A stretch of 64,000 nt of DNA from Pseudomonadota bacterium (GTDB lineage: Bacteria > Pseudomonadota > Gammaproteobacteria > Burkholderiales > JAKAFK01), in NCBI GenBank assembly GCA_021788645.1, contig JAJYKK010000005.1, positions 1 through 64,000 on the forward strand, read 5' to 3'. The first letter of the stretch is position 1, and each line of letters opens with the position of its first letter. Positions 1-8,162 of the stretch are shown piece after piece. A program made the position numbers and the translations under genes. Below the pieces are notes generated by a model, which was not told the origin of the DNA, ran no database searches, and saw only the letters and a program-made list of their open reading frames with translations.

Positions 1-155
1 CCAAGAATGCCGCGAACGTCATCCTCGTCGAAGTAGCGATGCCCGGAAGGCAGACGCTTGCTTTTAAGCAGCCCGTCGCGCTCCCACCGGCGAACGGTTG
101 AAGCTGATCGACCTATCCGGCGGGCGAGGTCGCTGATGTTGTAGTGCTTTTCCAT
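1..155 (-). CDS. MerR-like HTH protein, N-terminal part (possible IS607-type recombinase)
   Basis: The first 51 residues are present and the rest lies beyond the window edge. They form a winged helix-turn-helix of MerR type: NISDLARRIGRSASTVRRWE followed by a wing with GHRYFDEDDV. The RRWERDG and SGHRYF spacing resembles the DNA-binding head of IS607-family serine recombinases as well as short MerR regulators; the catalytic part that would decide is not visible. The ATG has no Shine-Dalgarno sequence and lies next to a predicted transcription start, so the mRNA may be leaderless. The upstream DNA is much more AT-rich than its surroundings, which fits acquired DNA. Family reading is inference. 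Confidence 0.6.
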   Translation of the reverse strand, partial: MEKHYNISDLARRIGRSASTVRRWERDGLLKSKRLPSGHRYFDEDDVRGIL

Positions 156-162
156 TTAGCTA

Positions 163-190
163 ATCATAGAAATATATGAACAAGATTCAA
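163..190 (-). promoter_or_regulatory. Putative sigma70 promoter for the MerR-like gene
   Basis: On the minus strand TTGAAT (185-190), a 16-base spacer and TATGAT (163-168). The predicted start of transcription falls within a base or two of the ATG at 155, so the transcript would be leaderless or nearly so. Confidence 0.4.
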
Positions 191-455
191 GCATCAGTTA
201 AAACCTCCGAGGACAGGCCGCCGCCATCGACTCGATCGCCGCGCCCGGCGCCGCCATCGGGTTCGCGCAAAGGCACGGCCGGACGGCGATTTCCGCGATG
301 GGCTGGCGCACCCGCACGGGACATTCCAACTATACTAGGAAGTGACGCGCCCGGCACGCTCGCAAGAAGGGCATGCGACGGCGCGCACACGGCTTCCCGG
401 CGAGTCCGGCAATTCTCGTCCGCGAGCTTCGTCTTGTTTTCTGGAGAGTACGCCC
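191..455. other. Intergenic region upstream of the CBS-domain gene
   Basis: No gene is supported here. A TATACT hexamer at 331-336 could be a -10 element for the downstream gene, but no good -35 lies 16-18 bases upstream. Short overlapping reading frames on both strands have no recognisable features. Confidence 0.5.
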
Positions 456-908
456 ATGCCCATTGGCGAAGTATGCACCCGCGAAGTGGTGATCGTTGAG
501 AAAATCGCATCGATTCAGGATGCGGCCCATCTCATGCGCCAGTACCACGTGGGGGATCTGGTCGTCGTGGCGCCCGATGAGGAGGAGCGGCGCATCCCCG
601 TCGGCATTCTGACCGATCGCGACATCATCGTCGAACTGATCGCCGAAGGGGTCGATCCCGGCAAGGTCGTCGTCGGCGATGTCATGAGCACGGATCTTCT
701 GCTCGTGCGCGAACACGAGGGCATTTGGGAAACGCTGCAGTACATGCGCACCAAGGGCGTCCGGCGCGCGCCGGTCGTCGATGCCGGCGGCGCCCTGGTC
801 GGCATCATCTCCGCCGACGACATGCTGGAATTGCTGGCCGACGAACTGAACGCCTTGGCGAGCATCATCCGGCGCGAACAGATCAAGGAAAACAAGGCCC
901 GCCGCTGA
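456..908 (+). CDS. Tandem CBS-domain protein
   Basis: A 150-residue protein made of two CBS domains (about 5-65 and 75-130). Each has the usual hydrophobic core followed by a G-I-(L/I)-(T/S)-x-(R/D)-D turn: VGILTDRDII and VGIISADDML. Stand-alone CBS pairs bind adenine nucleotides or similar ligands and act as sensors. The ATG at 456 is preceded by GGAGAG and begins right before the first CBS strand; an upstream in-frame ATG would add residues with no CBS similarity. The dgkA-like gene starts six bases after its stop, so the two are probably co-transcribed. Ligand and target are unknown. Confidence 0.85.
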   Translation: MPIGEVCTREVVIVEKIASIQDAAHLMRQYHVGDLVVVAPDEEERRIPVGILTDRDIIVELIAEGVDPGKVVVGDVMSTDLLLVREHEGIWETLQYMRTKGVRRAPVVDAGGALVGIISADDMLELLADELNALASIIRREQIKENKARR

Positions 909-913
909 CCGGC

Positions 914-1300
914 ATGCGCGGCGCGTTCGCGACTCCCCCCGATTGGCGCGCCCGGGCGCGCAGCTTCGCGCACGCCCTGCGCGGCGTGCGCGTGCTGCTG
1001 TCCACCCAACCGAACGCACGGCTGCATCTCGCCGCAACCCTCATGGTTGTCGGGCTCGGCGCCTACTTCCCCTTCTCGCGCGCGGACTGGTGCTGGGTGA
1101 TGCTCGCCATGGTCGGCGTGTGGGCCGCCGAAGCGCTCAATACGGCCATCGAATGTCTTTGCGACGTCGTCTCGCCGGAATTCAACCCGCACATCCGCCG
1201 GGCCAAGGATGTGGCGGCCGGCGCCGTGCTCATCGCAGCGGGCGGAGCACTGGTCATTGGCGCGCTCGTCATCCTTCCACACCTCGCAGCGCGCGATTGA
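914..1300 (+). CDS. Diacylglycerol kinase family protein (DgkA/undecaprenol kinase type)
   Basis: A 128-residue integral membrane protein with three hydrophobic segments (about 33-55, 58-80, 98-122). It carries the family signature EALNTAIECLCD, whose Glu and Asn coordinate Mg-ATP, followed by KDVAAGAVLIAA. Family members phosphorylate diacylglycerol or undecaprenol at the inner membrane. The N-terminal cytoplasmic helix RARSFAHALRGVR resembles the Gram-positive-like undecaprenol kinase branch, so lipid specificity cannot be settled. It follows the CBS gene by five bases. It could recycle lipid carrier for the surface polysaccharides encoded elsewhere in the window (inference). Confidence 0.85.
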   Translation: MRGAFATPPDWRARARSFAHALRGVRVLLSTQPNARLHLAATLMVVGLGAYFPFSRADWCWVMLAMVGVWAAEALNTAIECLCDVVSPEFNPHIRRAKDVAAGAVLIAAGGALVIGALVILPHLAARD

Positions 1301-1344
1301 CCGGCGACGGACGCCCCAGGATCGCGCTTTCGGAACTGCGCTCC

Positions 1345-1378
1345 CCGGAGGGGGCGGCGCCCGCGCAGCGCCCTCCGG
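1345..1378. repeat. Inverted repeat downstream of dgkA-like gene
   Basis: CCGGAGGG (1345-1352) and CCCTCCGG (1371-1378) are perfect 8-base arms around an 18-base loop. There is no T-run, so it is not a canonical intrinsic terminator, although it lies 45 bases after the dgkA-like stop and could stabilise the 3' end. Confidence 0.4.
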
Positions 1379-1503
1379 AAAAGGACACCCGCGCCGAAGG
1401 ACCGTGCGCGGTACGCCCTGGGCTCTGGCGCAGAAGCGCTGACCATCGCCCCTTCTTGCCGACTCGTTACATCTTATTGATTGTACGATACTTTGTTCAA
1501 TTT

Positions 1504-1535
1504 CGTGCGGCGCACGGAGGTCCGCGCGCCGCACG
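1504..1535. repeat. Strong palindromic hairpin upstream of PDH operon
   Basis: CGTGCGGCGC (1504-1513) and GCGCCGCACG (1526-1535) are perfect 10-base arms. The loop contains a further CGGA/TCCG pair (1515-1518 with 1521-1524), giving a 14-pair stem with one mismatch. It sits just after the AT-rich segment, so it may be an operator or a leader-RNA structure. Confidence 0.5.
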
Positions 1536-1813
1536 CATCGCTTGACCTCCGCGCACACTTTAGTGATGATAGCTGGTTTGTTCCAGGCATGGACCAAACG
1601 GATAACGCCGGCTCCATTCCGCACCCGTCGCCTGCACATGATCTGGGACATTTTGGCTTTAGCATGCCCCCAGGCACGGTGCAAGCGTGGGCCTTAGGCC
1701 TGACGGCAAACCGCGTCAACCGTTCTCGCCGGACGACGGCCCGCCTCCTCCGTAGGCGGCGGGCGAGCGGCGGCCGGCACGCGGGCTTCGCGCAAGTTAT
1801 AAGGGACGACCTG

Positions 1814-2773
1814 ATGAAATTGGATGACAAGAAACGGGTTCTGCGGGCAATGGTCCTCGCAAGACGCTTCGAAGAGCGGTGCTATCAAGCCTACATCGAA
1901 CGGAAGATCGGCGGCTTCCTGCATCTCTATCCCGGGCAGGAGGCTTGCGTCTCGGGCGTCATGGAAGCGGCGCGGCCAGGCTACGACTATGTGATTACCG
2001 GCTACCGCGATCATGTCCATGCCATCCAGTGCGGTGCCGACCCGAAAGCGGTCATGGCCGAGCTGTACGGCAAGGAGACGGGATCGTCCAAGGGACGCGG
2101 CGGGTCCATGCACATCTTCGACGCCGCGCACCATTTCATGGGGGGCTATGCCCTGGTCGGCGGCCCCTTCCCTCTCGCGGCGGGCATCGCCAAGGGCATC
2201 CAGATGAAAGGCGGGGACGAGATCTGCATCTGCTTCCTGGGCGATGCCGCCAACAATCAGGGGACCTTCCACGAGACCATGAACATGGCCAAGCTGTGGA
2301 ATTTGCCGGTCCTCTTCATCTGCGAGAACAACCAGTACGGCATCGGAACCGCCATCGACCGCTCGACGGCAGTGGTGGATCAGTTCAAGCGCGTATGCGG
2401 CTATGGCATTGAAGCCGCGCAGTGCGACGGCCAGGACTTCGACATCGTCTATGAACATGCCAAGGCGGCCGTGGGCCACGTGCGCGGCCACAAGGGACCC
2501 TATTTCCTCGAGGTGATGACCTACCGCTATCGCGGCCATTCGATGTCCGACTCACGCGCGTATCGCACACGGGAAGAGGAGGAGCTCTGGAAGCAGCGCG
2601 ACCCGATCTTCATCCTGCGCGACCGCCTGATCGACGCCGGCGCGCTTACCCCGGAGGCATTTGCCGCCCTGGAGAAGGAAATCGACGCGTACATCGAAAA
2701 CGAAGTCATCAAGTTCGCGGAAGAGTCCCCCGAGCCGGACGTGAGCGAACTCGAGCGGTACGTCTTGGCATAG
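1814..2773 (+). CDS. pdhA: Pyruvate dehydrogenase E1 component, alpha subunit
   Basis: A 319-residue thiamine-diphosphate-dependent E1 alpha subunit of the heterotetrameric (alpha2beta2) type. With the beta subunit it decarboxylates pyruvate and transfers the acetyl group to lipoyl-E2. The ThDP/Mg motif is seen as GDAANNQGTFHETMNMA (about 145-161) with ENNQYG downstream. The phosphorylation-loop region YRYRGHSMSDS is conserved. The ATG at 1814 follows AAGGGACG; conserved sequence starts there (KKRVLRAMVLARRFEER). The beta subunit and an E2-E3 fusion follow on the same strand, forming a pdh operon. A related 2-oxoacid or acetoin substrate cannot be excluded from sequence alone. Confidence 0.92.
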   Translation: MKLDDKKRVLRAMVLARRFEERCYQAYIERKIGGFLHLYPGQEACVSGVMEAARPGYDYVITGYRDHVHAIQCGADPKAVMAELYGKETGSSKGRGGSMHIFDAAHHFMGGYALVGGPFPLAAGIAKGIQMKGGDEICICFLGDAANNQGTFHETMNMAKLWNLPVLFICENNQYGIGTAIDRSTAVVDQFKRVCGYGIEAAQCDGQDFDIVYEHAKAAVGHVRGHKGPYFLEVMTYRYRGHSMSDSRAYRTREEEELWKQRDPIFILRDRLIDAGALTPEAFAALEKEIDAYIENEVIKFAEESPEPDVSELERYVLA

Positions 2774-2817
2774 CCCAACGCTTCGCCCGCAACGGGGCGA
2801 CCCTGAAAGGACATAGC

Positions 2818-3801
2818 ATGGCAGAAATGATGTATTGGGAGGCCATTCGGCGCGCCCACGACGAGGAGATGGCGCGTGATCCGCTCGTCATCTGCATGGG
2901 CGAGGACATCGGCGTGGCGGGGGGCACCTACAAGGCGACCAAGGGTCTGTTTGAGAAATACGGGCCGCTGCGCGTCATCGACACACCCATTTCGGAGAAC
3001 AGCTTCACCGGGCTGGGCGTCGGCGCATCCTTTCTCGGCGTTCGCCCGATCATCGAGATCATGTCGGTCAATTTCGCGTGGCTGGCGACGGACCAGATTA
3101 TCAATACCGCCGCCAAGGTCCGCTACATGTCCGGCGGCCAGCTGAGCGCCCCGGTCGTCATCCGGTCGCCAGGGGGCACCGCCCATCAGCTGGGCGCGCA
3201 GCATTCCGCGCGCATGGAGAAGGTCTTCATGGGGATCGCGGGCCTTCGCGTGGTCACCCCTTCCAGTCCCCGGCAGGCGTATGGGCTGCTCAAATCGGCG
3301 ATCCGTAGCGACGACCCCGTCTTCATCAATGAACATGAACTGATGTACAACATGAAGGGGGATGTGCCGGAGGACGAATATTTTCACCCGCTCGAGGGCT
3401 CCGAAGTCGCGCGCCCGGGCACCGACGTCACGCTCTTCGGCTACAACATCTCGGTGCACTGGTGCCTCAAGGCCGCCGAAATCCTGGCCAAGCAGCATGG
3501 CATCAATGCGGAAGTGGTCGACCTGTATGCGCTGTCCCCCCTGGACCGGCAAGGGATCAAGCGGTCGGTCGCCAAGACCCACCGGGCGGTCATCGCCGAG
3601 GAGGACGAAGGGCCCGTCGGGGTGGGGGCCGAGATCATCGCGATCATCAACGAAGAGTGCTTTTTCGAACTCGATGCGGCGCCCGTTCGCGTGCATGCCG
3701 CGAACGTGCCGATACCATACAACCACACGCTCGAGCAGGCGGCCATCCCGGATCATGAGGATATCGTCAAGGCCGTCCTGCAGTTATTCGGAAAGGCCTG
3801 A
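2818..3801 (+). CDS. pdhB: Pyruvate dehydrogenase E1 component, beta subunit
   Basis: A 327-residue transketolase-like beta subunit, normal length for the family. Conserved blocks include GEDIGVAGGTYKAT, the TPI/SE motif DTPISENSFTGLGVGA, and RSPGGTAHQLGAQHSA, which form the alpha-beta active-site interface. The C-terminal domain (about 200-325) contains NVPIPYNHTLEQAAIP, which precedes docking to E2. The ATG at 2818 is preceded by GAAAGG. It lies 44 bases after pdhA and 60 bases before the E2-E3 gene. Confidence 0.93.
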   Translation: MAEMMYWEAIRRAHDEEMARDPLVICMGEDIGVAGGTYKATKGLFEKYGPLRVIDTPISENSFTGLGVGASFLGVRPIIEIMSVNFAWLATDQIINTAAKVRYMSGGQLSAPVVIRSPGGTAHQLGAQHSARMEKVFMGIAGLRVVTPSSPRQAYGLLKSAIRSDDPVFINEHELMYNMKGDVPEDEYFHPLEGSEVARPGTDVTLFGYNISVHWCLKAAEILAKQHGINAEVVDLYALSPLDRQGIKRSVAKTHRAVIAEEDEGPVGVGAEIIAIINEECFFELDAAPVRVHAANVPIPYNHTLEQAAIPDHEDIVKAVLQLFGKA

Positions 3802-3861
3802 AACCCTTGCGCCCTTCCGCGGGGCGGGCCTTTTGTTCCATCGAGTCGATCAGGAATCCGT

Positions 3862-6849
3862 ATGCCATCACACTACGCCATCACGATGCCGCAGCTCTCG
3901 GACACGATGACCGAGGGCGTTGTCGTCACCTGGGAAAAGAAGCCGGGGGAACGGGTCGCCCGGGGCGACATCGTCGCAACCGTGGAGACCGACAAGGCCA
4001 TCATGGACGTCGAAGTGTTCAACGATGGCTATCTGGCGGGTCCGCTCGCCGAGGCCGGCACCACCGTGCCGGTGGGAGGCGCCCTGGGGTACATCAGCGA
4101 CACGCCCGGCGAGCTCGCCATCCCCCAGGACGAGGTGGTTACCCGCCAAGTCGCCGCGGACATCATTCCGCATGACGCCGGGATCCCGATCCTGATGCCG
4201 CAACTGTCCGACACGATGACCGAAGGAACGGTCGTCACTTGGGAGAAGGCGCCCGGGGAACGGGTGAACCGCGGCGACGTGGTGGCGACCGTCGAGACCG
4301 ACAAGGCCATCATGGATGTCGAGGTCTTCCAGGAGGGCTACCTGTCCGGCCCCGTGGCCGGGGTCGACAGCGTCATTCTCGTGGGGCACCCGCTCGGATT
4401 CATCGTCGATCACCCGGATCGCGTAAAAGCCTCCGAGGTCATCGTCTCCGCCGACCACAAGGTGGTCGCCCCGCAGCCGCAGGCCGCCCCTTCGCCGGTG
4501 CCGGCGGCCGCGGCGGCGGCCGCAGCGGCGGCAGCACCGGACCTGTCCCACATTCCGCACAGCCGCGCCAAGCCCGCGCCCCGTCCGGCCAACCGCTATG
4601 CGAGCCCCTACGCGCGTCGCCTCGCCGCCCAGGCGGGGGCCGATCTGAACCGCATCTCCGCCAGCGGACCCAACGGGGTCATCGTGTCGGCCGACGTGGC
4701 CCACGCGTTGCCCAGCATGGCGGAGGTGGCACACCAACTGCCGCAGGTGCAAGTCCCCGGGCAGGGGCGCGCCATGACTTCCATGGAGAAGGCCGTTGCG
4801 CACTCCATGGCGGCGGCGCTCACCATGCCGACCTTCCAGGTGACCTTGCTGATCCGCCCCGAGACACTGATCGCCGCCGCCAAGGCGCGCAACGTCTCGG
4901 TGACGGTCGCGATCGCAAAGGCCTGCTCGGTCGCGATGCGCAAGCATCCTTGGATGAACAGCGCCTATCAGCCCATCGACCGCATTGTCGAAAGAGACAA
5001 CCACGACTTCGGCGTCGCGGTGGCCGCCGACGGTGGTGGACTCGTGGTGCCGATCCTCCACAACGTCGAGAGCCAATCGCTGGAAGCCCTGCAGGCGCAA
5101 TGGAGCGATCTCATGCCCCGTGCGCGCGTGCGCAAGCTCGCACCGGCCGAATATGCCAATCCGACGTTCACGATCTCCAACATGGGGATGTACGGGGTCG
5201 CCCATTTTACCGCCATTCCGACGCCCGGCATCGCCGCCATCATGGCCATCGCGGCCAATGGACCGGAGGGCATGCCGGTGACCATCACCGCCGACCATCG
5301 GGTGGTCAACGGCGCCCACGTCGCCGCCTACCTCGCCGAACTCAAGCAGGTGGTCGAGAATCCGGAGGGCTGGCTCGGCGCACAAGCGCCGGCGCAAAAC
5401 GCGACCCCCATCCCAGCGGGCTCATGGGACACCGATGTCGTCGTGATCGGCGGAGGCCCCGGCGGGGAGGACTGTGCCCGCCATCTGGCCGACCATGGCA
5501 CGAAGGTCACGCTGATCAACAATGCGCCGCTGCCGGGAGGAGAGTGTCTCTGGCGGGGATGCATCCCCTCCAAGACCTGGCGGGCGGCGGCCGATCGGCT
5601 GCGCGACCGCGCCCATGACGCGGCGTTGGGGGTGAAGGGAACCGACAAGGGCAAGCTCGTCTGGGAGACGCTGGAAGGGCACCGTGCGCATATCCTCAAC
5701 ACCCGCGGCGAAATGGCCCTGAAGACAGACAGGGGCGTCAAGATCGACATGCGCACGGGCTTCGCAAGCTTCGTCGACGCCCACACCCTGAAAGTCGTCC
5801 CTCCCGAGGGAGAACCGTACGCGCTCACCTTTGGCGCCGCCGTCATCGCGACCGGCGCCCCTCCTTTCGTGCCCCCCATCCCCGGCGCACGCGACGGCCT
5901 GTCGGCAGGTGGCATCATCACGAGCGATACCGTGTGGAATCTCGCCCGGCCGCCGAAGCGGCTCGGCATCATCGGGGCCGGCGCGATCGGCGTGGAGATG
6001 GCGCAGATCTTTCATGACTTCGGTGCCGAGGTGTTGCTCCTGGAAGCGAAGGAGCGTCCCCTCGCCGAGGTCGAGGAAGAAATCGCCCATACGCTCACCA
6101 CGCTTCTGGGCAATGAACCGCGCCTCAGCATCGTCACGGCGGCCAAGATTTCCGAGATCGGCGGCACGCCGGGCGCAATGACCCTCGCCTATGCGGACCG
6201 GGCGGGAAAATCGGACACCTACACGTGCGACTACGTGCTGATGGCGACCGGAAAGCGCCCCGATACCGCAGGGCTCAATCTCGGCGCGCTCGGACTGGCC
6301 ATGGACGGCGCCGCGATCAAGGTCGACGCCGGCTGCCGGACCAGCGTGCCGCATGTCTATGCGGTGGGCGACGTCATTGGCGGCTACATGCTGGCCCACA
6401 CCGCCGGCGCCCAGGGGCGCGTGGCGGCCGAGAACCTGCTCGGCGAACCCGCCAGCTACGACCAGGCGGTCGACTGCGGCGTCATCTTCAGCCGACCGCA
6501 GGCCGGATTCGTGGGTCTGAGCCTCGCACAGGCGAAGGCCATGGGCATCGACGCGGTCGAGGCCAAGATTCCCCTGAGCATCGACGCCAAGGCGATGATC
6601 ACGCTCGAGACCGATGGAATGATCAAAATGGTGGCCGACAAGGCGACCCAGCGCGTCATCGGTATCCATTTGCTGGCCGACCACACCGATACCCTGATCG
6701 GCGAAGCGGTGATGATAGTCTCCGGCAAGATGACACTCTCCCAGGTCGCCAACGCCATTCATCCCCACCCCACCCAGACGGAACTTTTCGGCGAGTTGGC
6801 AAGGCGTCTGAGCGCCCGTCTGCGCCGCACCGCCGCCGCCAAGAAATAG
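3862..6849 (+). CDS. Fused dihydrolipoamide acetyltransferase (E2)-dihydrolipoamide dehydrogenase (E3)
   Basis: A 995-residue chain carrying two enzymes. Order: lipoyl domain 1 (about 5-80, lipoyl Lys45 in TDKA), lipoyl domain 2 (about 108-183, Lys148), an Ala/Pro-rich linker, a peripheral-subunit-binding domain (246-281), the E2 acyltransferase core (about 300-503, catalytic His479 in ADHRVVNGAH), then a full flavoprotein E3 (about 520-990). E3 shows the FAD motif VVVIGGGPGGEDCA, redox-active Cys562/Cys567 in GGECLWRGCIPSK, an NAD-binding GIIGAGAIGVEMAQ and the C-terminal HPHPTQTE with His969-Glu974. E2 and E3 are normally separate proteins. The usual Asp of the E2 HxxxDG motif is Asn483. 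No frameshift or gap separates the halves, so the fusion looks genuine. Confidence 0.93.
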   Translation: MPSHYAITMPQLSDTMTEGVVVTWEKKPGERVARGDIVATVETDKAIMDVEVFNDGYLAGPLAEAGTTVPVGGALGYISDTPGELAIPQDEVVTRQVAADIIPHDAGIPILMPQLSDTMTEGTVVTWEKAPGERVNRGDVVATVETDKAIMDVEVFQEGYLSGPVAGVDSVILVGHPLGFIVDHPDRVKASEVIVSADHKVVAPQPQAAPSPVPAAAAAAAAAAAPDLSHIPHSRAKPAPRPANRYASPYARRLAAQAGADLNRISASGPNGVIVSADVAHALPSMAEVAHQLPQVQVPGQGRAMTSMEKAVAHSMAAALTMPTFQVTLLIRPETLIAAAKARNVSVTVAIAKACSVAMRKHPWMNSAYQPIDRIVERDNHDFGVAVAADGGGLVVPILHNVESQSLEALQAQWSDLMPRARVRKLAPAEYANPTFTISNMGMYGVAHFTAIPTPGIAAIMAIAANGPEGMPVTITADHRVVNGAHVAAYLAELKQVVENPEGWLGAQAPAQNATPIPAGSWDTDVVVIGGGPGGEDCARHLADHGTKVTLINNAPLPGGECLWRGCIPSKTWRAAADRLRDRAHDAALGVKGTDKGKLVWETLEGHRAHILNTRGEMALKTDRGVKIDMRTGFASFVDAHTLKVVPPEGEPYALTFGAAVIATGAPPFVPPIPGARDGLSAGGIITSDTVWNLARPPKRLGIIGAGAIGVEMAQIFHDFGAEVLLLEAKERPLAEVEEEIAHTLTTLLGNEPRLSIVTAAKISEIGGTPGAMTLAYADRAGKSDTYTCDYVLMATGKRPDTAGLNLGALGLAMDGAAIKVDAGCRTSVPHVYAVGDVIGGYMLAHTAGAQGRVAAENLLGEPASYDQAVDCGVIFSRPQAGFVGLSLAQAKAMGIDAVEAKIPLSIDAKAMITLETDGMIKMVADKATQRVIGIHLLADHTDTLIGEAVMIVSGKMTLSQVANAIHPHPTQTELFGELARRLSARLRRTAAAKK

Positions 6850-7056
6850 TCCGCCGGGGCCGCAAGTGCCGTGCTGCGCCTCGCCCCGGGGGCGCGCCCG
6901 GCCTGCCCGTCGACGCAGGCCACGCGCGCGGATGACGGGTCTCGCCTTTCAAGCGCTGCCCGGCTAGACCATAATTCAGCAAGACGGCGCCGCGCAACGG
7001 GCGCTGGTGCGCGCGCCCTCCGTCCCATTGCACCGCATACCACCGGGGATAAGCCC

Positions 7057-7923
7057 TTGGCTCGCTGGACTGATCGCATCCGCCTGGACGATGGACGCTG
7101 GCTAGCCTTCTCGGAGTCGGGCCATCCGCAAGGCACGCCGGTTTTCGTGTTCCATGGACTCCCAGGCTCCCGCCTGCAGCAGCACCCGGATGAGGGCATC
7201 GCGACGTCGCTTGGCGTGCGTCTGATCGGGATCGACCGCCCCGGGTATGGGCAGTCGGATTTCAACCCGCGCCGCAGGATCCTGGATTGGCCCGACACGG
7301 TCCTTGCCCTGGCCGATCGATTGGGCGTCGGGCGCTTTCGCGTGGCGGGGATCTCCGGGGGCGCACCCTATGCGCTGGCCTGCGCCTCAAGGCTTCCCGG
7401 CCGCCTGGACGGCACGCTCATCATCAGCGGAGCCGGCCCCTACGACGCATTCCGCGACGCCGACAGGGGACGGCCCCATCGGCTGGCGTTGACCTTGGCA
7501 CGCCATGCGCCCTGTCTGCTGCACCTTTCGGCCAGCTGGATGGCGCGAATGGGATGCCAGTCCCCTGACCGCTACCTCGATCGGCTTAGCCGCGCCCTGG
7601 CGCCGGTCGATGGCGAAATTCTGGCGCGCGCCGAGGTCCGGCGCATGTTCCGGTCAGACCTGCCCGAGGCCTTCCGGAGCGGCCCGCGGGGCATGCTTCA
7701 TGACCTCTCGCTCCTTGCCCGACCATGGGGATTCGGCCTCGAAGACATCCGTGCCACCGTGCACTTGTGGCACGGCGAGGCCGACGCCTCGGTCCCCGTT
7801 GGCGTGGCACGCCACCTGGCGGCAACGCTGCCGCGCTGCCGTGCCCACATTCTCCCGGCGGACGGTCATTTCATGGTGCTCGAGCGCTGGCGGGAGGTTC
7901 TCGCGCACTGGCTGGCGGCCTGA
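7057..7923 (+). CDS. Alpha/beta-hydrolase fold protein
   Basis: A 288-residue alpha/beta hydrolase. The oxyanion-hole strand reads FVFHGLPGSR, the nucleophile elbow GISGG holds the catalytic Ser, and DGHFMVLE near the C-terminus gives the catalytic His. The acid is probably the Asp in HGEADASVP. Homology begins at ARWTDRIRLDDGRWLAF, so the TTG at 7057, preceded by GGGGATAAG, is chosen; a longer frame from an ATG at 6871 would add a low-complexity Arg/Ala tail. Substrate is unknown (esterase, lactonase or haloperoxidase-like). It stands alone about 200 bases after the PDH operon. Confidence 0.75.
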   Translation: MARWTDRIRLDDGRWLAFSESGHPQGTPVFVFHGLPGSRLQQHPDEGIATSLGVRLIGIDRPGYGQSDFNPRRRILDWPDTVLALADRLGVGRFRVAGISGGAPYALACASRLPGRLDGTLIISGAGPYDAFRDADRGRPHRLALTLARHAPCLLHLSASWMARMGCQSPDRYLDRLSRALAPVDGEILARAEVRRMFRSDLPEAFRSGPRGMLHDLSLLARPWGFGLEDIRATVHLWHGEADASVPVGVARHLAATLPRCRAHILPADGHFMVLERWREVLAHWLAA

Positions 7924-7993
7924 TGCAGCCAACCGCGGCAGGGGCAATTGCGGTTTCCCCAGGAGCACATCCCCGAGCGCGAGCGAACGAACC

Positions 7994-8022
7994 TATTCTC
8001 AGGCGGTTCCGCACCCGGCATA
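7994..8022 (+). promoter_or_regulatory. Putative sigma70 promoter of the SIMPL gene
   Basis: TTCTCA (7994-7999), 17-base spacer, CATAAT (8017-8022). Four and five of six positions match consensus. It would give a leader of about 130 bases before the SIMPL-domain gene. Confidence 0.35.
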
Positions 8023-8162
8023 ATGGGGGGCACGCTCATGAGGCGGACCGGGGACACGGCACGCGGGCGTCCGCGCGCGGGGCCGCGCCCCTGGACCGCG
8101 CACCCGGAACCGGCAAGAATATTCGGCGCCCGCCGCGCGGCGCCCTGCCCTAGGAACAGACC

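Larger units (their letters stand above)
1301..1813. other. 513-base region upstream of the PDH operon
   Basis: The long open frame running into the E1-alpha gene has no pyruvate-dehydrogenase similarity before residue M at 1814, so the upstream part is treated as leader. It contains two GC-rich inverted repeats (1345-1378 and 1504-1535) and an unusually AT-rich stretch at 1465-1503 that may hold the operon promoter, though no well-spaced -35/-10 pair was found. Confidence 0.5.

Noticed and set aside
1465-1503. AT-rich segment as a defined PDH promoter
   Set aside because: Several partial -35 and -10 hexamers exist, but none pair at 16-18 bases.
1630-1680. Third copy of the IS200/IS605-like hairpin
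   Set aside because: TGGCTTTAGC is shared, but the flanking arms differ and do not form the bulged stem.
1481-1813. N-terminal extension of about 110 residues on E1 alpha
   Set aside because: The frame is open, but the residues do not resemble E1 alpha, and a good ribosome binding site lies before the ATG at 1814.
3868-5397. Long open frame (over 500 codons) antisense to the E2 part of the PDH fusion
   Set aside because: It is a GC-rich shadow frame: low-complexity His/Gly/Arg/Asp sequence with no domain, while the plus strand has a fully conserved enzyme.
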